From contig NZ_JACXBP010000016.1 in the NCBI RefSeq assembly GCF_014773485.1, forward strand, positions 1-41,648: a DNA stretch of 41,648 nt, written 5' to 3'. The notes beneath the pieces were generated by a model. That model made no database searches and was not told the origin of the DNA. It saw only the letters and a program-made list of their open reading frames with translations. Made by a program: the position numbers and the translations under genes. This document shows positions 8,139 to 17,823 of the stretch, piece by piece. This DNA comes from Erwinia aphidicola (GTDB lineage: Bacteria; Pseudomonadota; Gammaproteobacteria; Enterobacterales; Enterobacteriaceae). Within the stretch, counting starts at the first letter, position 1. Each line of letters begins with the position of its first letter.

Positions 8139-8597
8139 ATGCGTAAGTTGAAAGTGGTGTTGTGTTCAGCCGTGTTATCGGCTGCAGCGTTGTCCGGCAT
8201 GTCCACCGCTTATGCGGAAGGCGAACAGCCGGCAGAAACTGCGGTTCCGGCCGTGCCAGAAGTGCAGAGCCAGACCCCGCCGGTTCAGACCCCGGAATCC
8301 CAGAACTCGCTGTCACAGGCACCGGGCGATGCGCAGCAGGCAGATCAGCCTAATCCTGCCGACCCGTATGAAGTGAAGACCTTCTTTGCTGACTTTAAGC
8401 GTTTTTCCATTGGTGATATCGCACCGGACCTTTACCGCAGCAAAAAGTATGAAGTGAGCCAGTGGAACGTACGCCATCTGCCTGCGCCGGAAGCCGACAG
8501 CCACTGGACCTATATGGGCGGTAACTACGTGTTAATCACCAACGCTGAAGGTAAGATCCTGAAAGCTGAATCCGGTGAAATCTACTACAAGCACTAA
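8139..8597 (+). CDS. RcnB-family periplasmic protein
   Basis: The 152-residue product has a clear signal peptide (positively charged start, hydrophobic core, AYA cleavage site after residue 26). A Pro/Gln/Glu-rich, probably unstructured linker covers about residues 27-75. The C-terminal domain (about 78-152) carries the RcnB/YohN-type pattern FSIGDIAPDLYRSKKYEV, W..RHLPAPEADSHWTYMGGNYVLI and GEIYY. In E. coli RcnB is a periplasmic factor in nickel/cobalt homeostasis that works with the RcnA exporter; no rcnA or rcnR is seen here, so a metal role is unproven. The long linker is unusual compared with short RcnB proteins. Family confidence is good, specific function low. Confidence 0.8.
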   Translation: MRKLKVVLCSAVLSAAALSGMSTAYAEGEQPAETAVPAVPEVQSQTPPVQTPESQNSLSQAPGDAQQADQPNPADPYEVKTFFADFKRFSIGDIAPDLYRSKKYEVSQWNVRHLPAPEADSHWTYMGGNYVLITNAEGKILKAESGEIYYKH

Positions 8598-8612
8598 GCC
8601 AGCCTGTCATTA

Positions 8613-8647
8613 AACGGCGCTTTGCATCACCACCGCGAAGCGCCGTT
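8613..8647 (+). terminator. Hairpin after the RcnB-like gene, probable terminator
   Basis: A perfect ten-base-pair stem (AACGGCGCTT 8613-8622 with AAGCGCCGTT 8638-8647) lies 16 bases after the stop. There is no good T run, so termination strength is uncertain. Confidence 0.45.
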
Positions 8648-8727
8648 GAGTAAATCCGCTTTAATTCCTCCCGCTCAATGCTTTATCCTCTATTTCTGAC
8701 CTCCCGGCCTTGCAATATGGATATCTG

Positions 8728-9807
8728 ATGCGTTATCTGGCAACTCTTCTTCCTGTCGTCGCTTTACTTTCCGCCTGTAGTAGCCAGCCGAAAACGGCCC
8801 CGGCTGAACCCCACGGCAATCCGTTTAAAGGCAACGGCGGCTTCCTGCTTGAGCCTGCCCACAGCGGCACCGTGCTGGGGGGCGATTTCTCCAATAATCA
8901 GGCGGCCAACGCATTTATCGACAAAATGGTGCGCAAGCACGGTTTTGAGCGCCAGCAGCTGCACGATGTGCTGGCGCAGGCAAAGAACCTCGACTGGGTG
9001 ATCCGCCTGATGGACCGCCAGGCACCCACGCCAACCACTCAGGGGCCAACCGGGCCAAATGGCGCGTGGATCCGCTACCGCAGCAAATTCATCACGCCGG
9101 ACAACGTGCAGAATGGCGTAGCGTTCTGGAACCAGTATCGCGATGCGCTGGAGCGGGCGCAGAAAACCTATGGCGTGCCGCCAGAAATCATTGTCGGCAT
9201 TATCGGTGTGGAAACGCGCTGGGGCCGCGTGATGGGTAAAACCCGCATTCTGGATGCGCTGGCGACGCTGTCATTTAACTATCCGCGCCGCGCCGAATAC
9301 TTCAGCGGTGAGCTGGAAACCTTCCTGCTAATGGCGCGTGAAGAGGATGATGATCCGCTGGACCTGCGCGGATCGTTTGCCGGTGCAATGGGCTATGGCC
9401 AGTTTATGCCGTCGGCATTTAAGCAGTATGCGGTCGACTTTAATGGCGACGGCCATATCAACCTGTGGGATCCGGTCGATGCGATTGGCAGCGTGGCGCA
9501 CTACTTCCAGCAGCACGGCTGGCTGACAAACGGCACGGTGGCCGTGCAGGCTAACGGCCAGGCTCCCGGACTGGAGAGCGGCTTTAAAACCCGTTACACC
9601 GTGGCGCAACTGGCCTCTGCCGGTCTCTCACCCACCATCCCGCTGGATAACAATCAGCAGGTCAGCCTGCTGAAGTTTGATATGGGCACCCGCTATCAGT
9701 ACTGGTACGGGCTGCCGAACTTCTATGCCATCACCCGCTATAACCACAGCAACCATTACGCGATGGCGGTTTGGCAGCTGGGTGAAGCCGTGCGCGATGC
9801 GCGCTAG
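8728..9807 (+). CDS. mltB: Membrane-bound lytic murein transglycosylase B
   Basis: MltB cleaves the MurNAc-GlcNAc bond of peptidoglycan with formation of 1,6-anhydro-MurNAc and is anchored to the outer membrane. Starting at the ATG at 8728 gives 359 residues with a lipobox LLSAC (cysteine at residue 17); a frame extension to a TTG at 8710 adds six residues before the charged start and is less likely. The catalytic glutamate is E162 in GVETRWGRV, the same number as in E. coli Slt35. An EF-hand-like stretch DFNGDGHINLWD (about 230-241) and the GAMGYGQFMPS motif are conserved. The upstream GGA at 8719 supports the ATG. Confidence 0.95.
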   Translation: MRYLATLLPVVALLSACSSQPKTAPAEPHGNPFKGNGGFLLEPAHSGTVLGGDFSNNQAANAFIDKMVRKHGFERQQLHDVLAQAKNLDWVIRLMDRQAPTPTTQGPTGPNGAWIRYRSKFITPDNVQNGVAFWNQYRDALERAQKTYGVPPEIIVGIIGVETRWGRVMGKTRILDALATLSFNYPRRAEYFSGELETFLLMAREEDDDPLDLRGSFAGAMGYGQFMPSAFKQYAVDFNGDGHINLWDPVDAIGSVAHYFQQHGWLTNGTVAVQANGQAPGLESGFKTRYTVAQLASAGLSPTIPLDNNQQVSLLKFDMGTRYQYWYGLPNFYAITRYNHSNHYAMAVWQLGEAVRDAR

Positions 9808-9902
9808 GGCGTGACGCGATTCTGTTGCAATTTTGTTATTTATCGCGCTGGCAGTCAGGCTTACAGTAGCCCTGGCTGTCACCGATCTTTTAGCGAGGAA
9901 TA

Positions 9903-10676
9903 ATGAAAGAGTGGAACCCCGATCTCTACCGCCAGTTCGAAGCGGAGCGCACCCGCCCGGCGCAGGAACTGCTTAACCGCATCCCTTTATCCAACGTCTC
10001 TTGCGCGACCGACCTTGGCTGTGGCCCCGGCAACAGTACCGAACTGCTGCATCGCGCGTGGCCCGCTGCCCGTATCACCGGGCTGGACAGTTCGCAGGCG
10101 ATGCTCGATCAGGCGCAGCAGCGCTTACCGGGCTGTGCGTTTGAGCTGGCGGATATTCGCAGCTGGCAGGCCAGCCTGCCGCAGGAGGTGATTTATGCGA
10201 ATGCCTCACTGCAGTGGCTGACCGATCATCCGCAGCTGTTCCCCCATCTCATTAGCCAGCTGGCTGCCAACGGCGTGCTGGCCGTGCAGATGCCGGATAA
10301 TCTCGATCAGCCCAGCCATCGCCTGATGCGCGAAGTGGCCGCACGCCCACAATGGCAGGACAAGATATCGCCACAGGCCGCGGACCGTAAACGGCTGCTG
10401 ACCACCGGGCAGTATTACGACCTGCTGAGCGCGGCGGGTTGCCGGGTGGATATCTGGCGCACCACTTACTATCACGTGATGCCTGCGCCGCAGTCGATCG
10501 TTGACTGGCTGCGTGCCACCGGCTTACGGCCCTTCCTGGCCGGGCTTAGCGATGCGCAGCAGGCGCAGTTCCTCGCTGATTATCTGGCCGAAATCAGCGC
10601 GGCTTATCCGGTTCGCCACGATGGCAATCTGCTGCTGGCTTTCCCGCGCCTGTTTATCGTAGCGCAAAAAATCTGA
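9903..10676 (+). CDS. tam: Trans-aconitate 2-methyltransferase
   Basis: The 257-residue protein is collinear with E. coli Tam (252 aa), a cytoplasmic SAM-dependent enzyme that methyl-esterifies trans-aconitate, an inhibitor formed from cis-aconitate. It starts MKEWNPDLYRQFEAERTRPA, has the SAM loop DLGCGPGNS at residues 37-45, an NASLQWL motif, and the C-terminal TTYYHVMP and LLAFPRLFIVA segments. A good ribosome site (AGCGAGGA) lies six bases before the ATG. In E. coli tam is elsewhere; here it sits between mltB and pncC, replacing the srl (sorbitol) region found there in E. coli. An apparent extra stretch near residues 150-160 accounts for the added length. Confidence 0.92.
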   Translation: MKEWNPDLYRQFEAERTRPAQELLNRIPLSNVSCATDLGCGPGNSTELLHRAWPAARITGLDSSQAMLDQAQQRLPGCAFELADIRSWQASLPQEVIYANASLQWLTDHPQLFPHLISQLAANGVLAVQMPDNLDQPSHRLMREVAARPQWQDKISPQAADRKRLLTTGQYYDLLSAAGCRVDIWRTTYYHVMPAPQSIVDWLRATGLRPFLAGLSDAQQAQFLADYLAEISAAYPVRHDGNLLLAFPRLFIVAQKI

Positions 10677-10778
10677 CCCCACGCTGGAAGACGCGCCGCA
10701 AAACTCGCGTCCCCTTACTCTTGCCTGAAAGAAAAGTGCTACTCTCTTGCTCTTAAACATCGGGCGGGGGAGAGCGCT

Positions 10779-11273
10779 ATGACAGATCGTGAATTAAGCC
10801 AGTTGAGCACCCGGGTAGGGCAGCAGCTACTGGCGCGCAATGCCAGCGTCACCACGGCGGAGTCCTGTACCGGCGGTTGGATAGCCAAGGTGCTGACCGA
10901 CATTGCCGGTAGCTCAGCCTGGTTCGAGCGCGGCTTTGTCACCTACAGCAATGAGGCAAAACAGCAGATGGTTGGCGTCAGTGAATCTACGCTGGTGCAG
11001 TTTGGTGCGGTGAGTGAGCAGGTGGTGCGTGAGATGGCGCTGGGCGCGCTCAGCGAGGCGGGGGCGCAGTATGCGCTGTCGGTCAGCGGCATCGCCGGGC
11101 CGGATGGGGGCAGTGAGGGGAAACCGGTGGGCACCGTGTGGTTTGGCTTTGCCGCCTCGACGGGAGAAGTACTGGCGCTGGTTGAGCGTTTTCACGGTGA
11201 CCGCGAGGCCGTTCGTCGCCAGGCAACCGCCTGGGCACTTCAGACCCTGCACGATCATTTTCTCAAAAATTAA
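10779..11273 (+). CDS. pncC: Nicotinamide-nucleotide amidase PncC
   Basis: PncC hydrolyses nicotinamide mononucleotide to nicotinate mononucleotide and ammonia in the NAD salvage cycle. The 164-residue length matches E. coli PncC (165, formerly YgaD). Family motifs include TTAESCTGGW (about 25-34), GSSAWFERGFVTYSNEAK and SGIAGPDGGSEGKPVGTVWF. It is the stand-alone amidase domain without the CinA N-terminal domain. A purine-rich ribosome site GGGGGAGAG precedes the ATG. It lies directly upstream of recA, as in other enterics. Confidence 0.95.
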   Translation: MTDRELSQLSTRVGQQLLARNASVTTAESCTGGWIAKVLTDIAGSSAWFERGFVTYSNEAKQQMVGVSESTLVQFGAVSEQVVREMALGALSEAGAQYALSVSGIAGPDGGSEGKPVGTVWFGFAASTGEVLALVERFHGDREAVRRQATAWALQTLHDHFLKN

Positions 11274-11275
11274 AC

Positions 11276-11303
11276 TTGATACTGTATGACCATACAGTAT
11301 AAT
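11276..11303 (+). promoter_or_regulatory. recA promoter with LexA (SOS) box
   Basis: A near-perfect SOS box TACTGTATGACCATACAGTA is at 11280-11299. It differs from the E. coli recA box by one base. It is embedded in a sigma-70 promoter with -35 TTGATA (11276-11281), a 16-base spacer and -10 TATAAT (11298-11303). Confidence 0.95.
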
Positions 11304-11367
11304 CAGCGCATATTTTAGAGACAAAGCAGCGTCCGCGTGTGCTTTACCCGCATGATTAGGAGTAGAA

Positions 11368-12435
11368 ATGGCTATTGACGAAAACAAGCAAAAAGCACTG
11401 GCAGCAGCGCTGGGCCAGATTGAAAAGCAATTTGGTAAAGGCTCCATCATGCGCCTGGGTGAAGACCGCACCATGGATGTGGAAACCATCTCTACCGGTT
11501 CGTTATCCCTGGATATCGCACTGGGTGCAGGCGGTTTGCCAATGGGCCGTATCGTCGAAATTTATGGCCCGGAATCTTCCGGTAAAACCACGCTGACGCT
11601 GCAGGTTATCGCTGCCGCACAGCGCAAAGGTAAAACCTGTGCGTTTATCGATGCCGAGCACGCCCTTGACCCGGTCTATGCCAAGAAGCTGGGCGTAGAC
11701 ATCGATAACCTGCTCTGTTCTCAGCCGGATACCGGTGAGCAGGCGCTGGAAATCTGTGATGCGCTGGCGCGTTCCGGTGCGGTTGACGTGATCATCGTTG
11801 ACTCCGTTGCGGCGCTGACGCCAAAAGCGGAAATTGAAGGTGAAATCGGTGACTCTCACATGGGCCTTGCGGCACGTATGATGAGCCAGGCGATGCGTAA
11901 GCTGGCCGGTAATCTGAAAAACTCCAGCACCCTGCTGATCTTCATCAACCAGATCCGTATGAAAATTGGTGTGATGTTTGGTAACCCGGAAACCACGACC
12001 GGTGGTAACGCACTGAAGTTCTACGCCTCTGTCCGTCTGGATATCCGCCGTATCGGTGCGATTAAAGAAGGTGACGAAGTGGTCGGTAGCGAAACCCGCG
12101 TGAAAGTGGTGAAAAACAAAATCGCTGCCCCGTTCAAGCAGGCTGAGTTCCAGATCATGTACGGCGAAGGTATCAACATCTTCGGTGAGCTGGTGGACCT
12201 GGGCGTTAAGCACAAGCTGATTGAAAAAGCCGGTGCATGGTACAGCTACAACGGCGAAAAAATTGGTCAGGGTAAATCCAACGCGGGTAGCTTCCTGAAG
12301 CAGAACCCGGCGATTGCCAACGAAATCGACGCGAAGCTGCGTGAAATGCTGCTGGGTAACCAGGACGACAAGCCTGATTTTGTCCCTGCTGCGCATGAAG
12401 TGGACGAAACCAGCGACGCTGACGAAAAGTTCTGA
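11368..12435 (+). CDS. recA: Recombinase RecA
   Basis: RecA forms filaments on single-stranded DNA, catalyses strand exchange and promotes LexA self-cleavage. The 355-residue product is two longer than E. coli RecA. Walker A GPESSGKT is at residues 67-74, the Walker B segment is VIIVDSVAAL, and the DNA-binding loop L2 with GNPETTTGGNALKFYAS is near residues 194-210. The acidic C-terminal tail (DETSDADEKF) is present. Expression should be SOS-controlled through the LexA box upstream. A palindromic repeat lies 18 bases after the stop and may help separate recA from recX. Confidence 0.99.
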   Translation: MAIDENKQKALAAALGQIEKQFGKGSIMRLGEDRTMDVETISTGSLSLDIALGAGGLPMGRIVEIYGPESSGKTTLTLQVIAAAQRKGKTCAFIDAEHALDPVYAKKLGVDIDNLLCSQPDTGEQALEICDALARSGAVDVIIVDSVAALTPKAEIEGEIGDSHMGLAARMMSQAMRKLAGNLKNSSTLLIFINQIRMKIGVMFGNPETTTGGNALKFYASVRLDIRRIGAIKEGDEVVGSETRVKVVKNKIAAPFKQAEFQIMYGEGINIFGELVDLGVKHKLIEKAGAWYSYNGEKIGQGKSNAGSFLKQNPAIANEIDAKLREMLLGNQDDKPDFVPAAHEVDETSDADEKF

Positions 12436-12453
12436 TAGCGGTATATTCTGCAG

Positions 12454-12473
12454 GGGTCAGGCATGCCTGACCC
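12454..12473. repeat. Palindromic repeat unit after recA, possible terminator
   Basis: A perfect 20-base palindrome with core GGTCAGGCATGCCTGACC lies 18 bases past the recA stop. The same palindrome recurs at 21154-21173, and a GGCGAGGCATGCCTCGCC variant occurs at 5159-5178. It is followed by CTGGTTTT, so it may also act as a partial recA terminator, letting limited readthrough into recX. Confidence 0.7.
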
Positions 12474-12624
12474 TGGTTTTATCTTCACATTCCCCGTTTT
12501 ATCCCAGCCTGAACCTGCTTTATCCCTTTAATCAGCCCATTCTCAACGCTTTTTCCTCGCACGGCACCTCTACAGACGTTACCCTTAACTCGTGTACATC
12601 TAACCGAAAACGGTGTGGAGCACT

Positions 12625-13137
12625 ATGTCAGAAACCACCGAACGAAACCGGCATGCAAAACTGCTGGAGCGGGCAACGCGTATCCTCGCGATGCGCGACC
12701 ACAGCGAGGCGGAATTTCGCCGTAAGCTGGTGGTCTCCAGCGAGCGAGCAGCCCAGTTCTCAAAGGCGGAAACGCCACCAGAACCGCTTAGCCCGGAGGA
12801 GATCGACCAGGTTGTTGAGTGGTGCTATCAGCATAACTGGCTGGACGATACGCGCTTTGCTGAGCGCTATCTGGCCAGCCGCAGCCGAAAGGGTTATGGG
12901 CCGCAGCGCATTCGCATGGAGCTGGGCCAGAAAGGCATCGATAAAAACCTGATTGATGAGACGCTGGCCGCCAGCGAAATTGACTGGTCAAAGCAGGCGT
13001 TTGATCTGGCGGAAAGGAAGTTCGGCCTGCCATTTCCTACCGAATGGAAGGAAAAAGCCAGGGTACAGCGTTATCTGATGACGAAGGGCTTCTTTACCGA
13101 AGATATACGGGCTATTTTTGCAAATTTTGATGATTGA
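12625..13137 (+). CDS. recX: Regulatory protein RecX
   Basis: RecX binds RecA filaments and blocks their extension. The 170-residue product aligns over its length with E. coli RecX (166): an N-terminal ILAMRDHSEAEFRRKL repeat helix unit, then LDDTRFAERYLASRSRKGYGPQRIRMELGQKGI, then a C-terminal KFGLPFPTEWKEKARVQRYLMTKGF segment. The start is chosen at the ATG because GTGGAG sits just upstream; a GTG four codons earlier overlaps that ribosome site. It is 189 bases from recA and probably transcribed by readthrough, as in E. coli. Confidence 0.93.
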   Translation: MSETTERNRHAKLLERATRILAMRDHSEAEFRRKLVVSSERAAQFSKAETPPEPLSPEEIDQVVEWCYQHNWLDDTRFAERYLASRSRKGYGPQRIRMELGQKGIDKNLIDETLAASEIDWSKQAFDLAERKFGLPFPTEWKEKARVQRYLMTKGFFTEDIRAIFANFDD

Positions 13138-13274
13138 CCTTCGATGGGATTTTACTTCCCTCTGAAGAAAATTTATCTTATTCACCACTTTTTGTTCGTG
13201 TGTCGCCGCAGGCAGCAGCCGATCCGGCGTAACATGACCCACGAAACGTACGTTAGCGTGATTCCAGGACAAAT

Positions 13275-15902
<2,628 letters not shown>

Positions 15903-16151
15903 CACTATAAAAAACGTGTCGCGAGCAGGCGCACCGGGCGTAAATCCGGGGCGCTTTACTTCCGCGCTACAACCCTGTAATCATAAAGTCAGGTTGATAA
16001 TCCGGTTTTCGGCTAAACTAACTATCAGCAGAATGTATTGGTAAGCAGGTGCACTCTTAGTGTATTTGTCATAATCTACGTTTAGCGTTATATGATGGAT
16101 AATGCCGGGAAGCAGTTAGCCCGACTCTTTTAATCTTTCAAGGAGCAAAGA
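15903..16151 (+). promoter_or_regulatory. csrA upstream region with candidate promoter
   Basis: No gene is visible. A candidate sigma-70-like promoter has -35 TTGTCA (16066-16071), a 17-base spacer and -10 TATATG (16089-16094). An imperfect GC-rich hairpin at about 15930-15954 (GCGCACCGG.../CCGGGGCGC, then TTTAC) may end alaS transcription. The ribosome site CAAGGAG at 16139-16145 contains the GGA core of a CsrA site; autoregulation is known in E. coli and only inferred here. Confidence 0.45.
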
Positions 16152-16337
16152 ATGCTTATTCTAACTCGTCGAGTTGGTGAAACCCTCATGATCGGTGATG
16201 AGGTGACTGTAACTGTGCTGGGAGTCAAAGGTAACCAGGTACGTATTGGTGTGAACGCCCCTAAAGAAGTTTCGGTGCATCGCGAAGAGATTTATCAGCG
16301 CATCCAGGCCGAAAAAACTCAGCAGACAAGTTACTAA
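16152..16337 (+). CDS. csrA: Carbon storage regulator CsrA
   Basis: CsrA is a small dimeric RNA-binding protein that recognises GGA motifs in mRNA leaders and controls glycogen, motility, biofilm and virulence genes post-transcriptionally. The 61-residue product is identical in length to the E. coli one and starts MLILTRRVGETLMIGD with the conserved RNA-contacting LTRR and VHREEIYQRI segments. It has a strong ribosome site, AAGGAG, six bases before the ATG. It lies between alaS and the serV/arg tRNA cluster as in other enterics, and a strong terminator follows immediately. Confidence 0.98.
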   Translation: MLILTRRVGETLMIGDEVTVTVLGVKGNQVRIGVNAPKEVSVHREEIYQRIQAEKTQQTSY

Positions 16338-16344
16338 CGGATCC

Positions 16345-16381
16345 AGCGCCTCGCTCCCTGTAGCGAGGCGCTACCGGTTTT
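16345..16381 (+). terminator. csrA intrinsic terminator
   Basis: An eleven-base-pair perfect stem AGCGCCTCGCT/AGCGAGGCGCT (16345-16355 with 16362-16372) is followed by ACCGGTTTTC. Confidence 0.85.
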
Positions 16382-16607
16382 CAGTTCCCTTTTTCCCTTC
16401 CTCCCCACTACTTTTCCCATTTTGTTACCCATTCACGCTGTTCTTTTGCCAAAAATTTATCCCTCTGACAGATTTTTAACGCACAGACTTAGCGTTGCTT
16501 TTCGCAGTTTCATTGTTGATTAATCACTCTTTTTGTCGCCAATTTGGCCGTATTGCGTGGCTTTTGTGCAAACAAACACGAGTGACGAAAAAAGGGGGAG
16601 AAATTGT
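16382..16607 (+). other. AT-rich gene-free spacer between csrA and the tRNA cluster
   Basis: The pyrimidine-rich and AT-rich sequence has no convincing coding frame. It precedes a strong tRNA-type promoter and may supply upstream activation (for example Fis or UP-element binding); no specific site can be claimed. Confidence 0.4.
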
Positions 16608-16635
16608 TTGACTTACAACGCCCAGAAAGTAATAT
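16608..16635 (+). promoter_or_regulatory. Promoter of the tRNA-Ser/tRNA-Arg operon
   Basis: -35 TTGACT (16608-16613) and -10 TAATAT (16630-16635) are separated by 16 bases and followed by a GC-rich discriminator (GTGCGCC). This is the pattern of growth-rate- and stringently-controlled stable RNA promoters. Confidence 0.75.
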
Positions 16636-16699
16636 GTGCGCCACGCAGTGCCGATGAGCAGAAACAACGTTCTGAAGCACAACTCGAAAGAGTGCTAGT

Positions 16700-16792
16700 G
16701 GTGAGGTGGCCGAGAGGCTGAAGGCGCTCCCCTGCTAAGGGAGTATGCGGTCAAAAGCTGCATCCGGGGTTCGAATCCCCGCCTCACCGCCA
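16700..16792 (+). tRNA. serV: tRNA-Ser (GCT)
   Basis: This 93-base class II tRNA has a long variable arm, the acceptor pair GGTGAGG/CCTCACC, anticodon GCT in the loop CTGCTAA, the T loop TTCGAAT and an encoded CCA end. It reads serine codons AGC/AGU. It is the first gene of the cluster, as serV is in E. coli. Confidence 0.97.
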
Positions 16793-16796
16793 TTTT

Positions 16797-16873
16797 GCAT
16801 CCATAGCTCAGCTGGATAGAGTACTCGGCTACGAACCGAGCGGTCGGAGGTTCGAATCCTCCTGGATGCACCA
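16797..16873 (+). tRNA. tRNA-Arg (ACG), copy 1
   Basis: This 77-base tRNA has the acceptor stem GCATCCA/TGGATGC, anticodon ACG in CTACGAA, T loop TTCGAAT and an encoded CCA. The ACG anticodon is normally edited to ICG to read CGU/CGC/CGA. Identical to the next three copies. Confidence 0.97.
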
Positions 16874-17016
16874 TATTTTAGGAAGTTGGAAATACCTCTG
16901 TTCCAGCTCTTTTAAAGTTGCTTAGTGCGGCTTTAATTTCAGGTAGTATTGATGAATGCTTACAGCCTTCATCACGGTGAGTAGTCAGCACCCTGCGTTA
17001 TACAAGAATTAACAAT

Positions 17017-17093
17017 GCATCCATAGCTCAGCTGGATAGAGTACTCGGCTACGAACCGAGCGGTCGGAGGTTCGAATCCTCCTGGATGCACCA
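17017..17093 (+). tRNA. tRNA-Arg (ACG), copy 2
   Basis: Identical in sequence to copy 1. The spacer between copies 1 and 2 (143 bases) begins with sequence related to the spacer after copy 3 but lacks the tRNA-tail repeat. Confidence 0.97.
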
Positions 17094-17148
17094 TTCTTTA
17101 GTATCTCCTCAGGTTTGTCGCATTATCTCCCCCAATGTTTTATCAAAT

Positions 17149-17225
17149 GCATCCATAGCTCAGCTGGATAGAGTACTCGGCTACGAACCGAGCGGTCGGA
17201 GGTTCGAATCCTCCTGGATGCACCA
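17149..17225 (+). tRNA. tRNA-Arg (ACG), copy 3
   Basis: Identical in sequence to copy 1. It is followed immediately by the first complete 133-base tRNA-tail repeat. Confidence 0.97.
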
Positions 17226-17358
17226 TATTTTAGAAAGTCGGAAGCACCTCTGTACTGGCATGTTATAAAGTTATTCCCGCCAGCACAAAGGAGGATAACG
17301 TCGCTTGCGACGGCCCGTTAGGGTGAGGCGAAGCCGAATAATCCTCCTGGATGCACCA
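17226..17358 (+). repeat. tRNA-tail spacer repeat, copy 1 (rtT-like)
   Basis: The 133-base spacer ends in the last 19 bases of tRNA-Arg including CCA (17340-17358). Its 3' part can fold: outer stem AGGAGGAT (17289-17296) with ATCCTCCT (17341-17348), and inner hairpins CGTCGC/GCGACG, CCC/GGG and the very stable GGCGAAGCC. It is the same length as copy 2 with no indels. It resembles in design the rtT repeats of the E. coli tyrT operon, which also end in 19 tRNA bases. Confidence 0.8.
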
Positions 17359-17393
17359 TATTTTCAGTAAACCTCTTCATACGTTTTACCTAT

Positions 17394-17470
17394 GCATCCA
17401 TAGCTCAGCTGGATAGAGTACTCGGCTACGAACCGAGCGGTCGGAGGTTCGAATCCTCCTGGATGCACCA
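17394..17470 (+). tRNA. tRNA-Arg (ACG), copy 4
   Basis: Identical in sequence to copy 1 and the last complete tRNA of the cluster. The second tRNA-tail repeat follows at once. Confidence 0.97.
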
Positions 17471-17603
17471 TATCTCCCCAAATTAACCGCACCGCTGTAC
17501 CCACATGTTGTTGCGTTGTTCCAGCAATCCCAAAGTAGGATAACGTCGCGTGCGACGGCCCGTCAGGGTGAGGCGAAGCCGAATAATCCTCCTGGATGCA
17601 CCA
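17471..17603 (+). repeat. tRNA-tail spacer repeat, copy 2 (rtT-like)
   Basis: This 133-base copy aligns without gaps to 17226-17358. Its first ~65 bases have diverged, but from 17538 on it differs at only a few positions, and the differences in the inner hairpins fall in loops (TT to GT, GTTA to GTCA). It also ends in the 19-base tRNA-Arg 3' tail with CCA (17585-17603). The outer stem is shortened to AGGAT/ATCCT. Confidence 0.8.
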
Positions 17604-17823
17604 TCACTTCATTAATCATTATATCTTATCAGATCCACCTATCCTCAAATTCCCCCTTAACTTCATGGTCTTAAGCCAAATTCTACCTGAGCTTTATCCC
17701 ACGTATTTATCTGAATCTAAAAATCCCTATATCTTTCAAGGCATTTGCGGATCCATGCTAGCAGCGACAACTAGTGTGCTTTTACGCTAAAGTAATCGTT
17801 CCGTTATCAGGATGGATACGAGA
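17604..17823 (+). other. AT-rich spacer between the tRNA cluster and yqaB
   Basis: I see no gene and no clear terminator for the tRNA transcript here. The sequence is AT-rich and unlike the flanking genes. The yqaB promoter and ribosome site should lie in the last ~60 bases. Confidence 0.4.

Noticed and set aside
8710..8727. TTG start for mltB
   Set aside because: It adds six residues before the charged start of the lipoprotein signal and has no ribosome site; the ATG at 8728 restores the E. coli residue numbering of the active site.
11503..12396. A 297-codon open frame antisense to recA
   Set aside because: It is a shadow of the recA codon bias; the translation has no family features.
12314..12952. 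A 212-codon plus-strand frame crossing from recA to recX
   Set aside because: It overlaps both genes out of frame and crosses the palindromic repeat; composition is that of a random frame.
17086..17268. Short open frame across the tRNA-Arg copy 3
   Set aside because: It covers a tRNA gene and its spacers; similar frames arise from each tRNA copy.
16797..17603. Regularly repeated sequence that could be taken for a CRISPR array
   Set aside because: The repeats are four complete tRNA-Arg genes with CCA ends plus two tRNA-tail spacers; unit length and spacing do not fit CRISPR and no cas gene is near.
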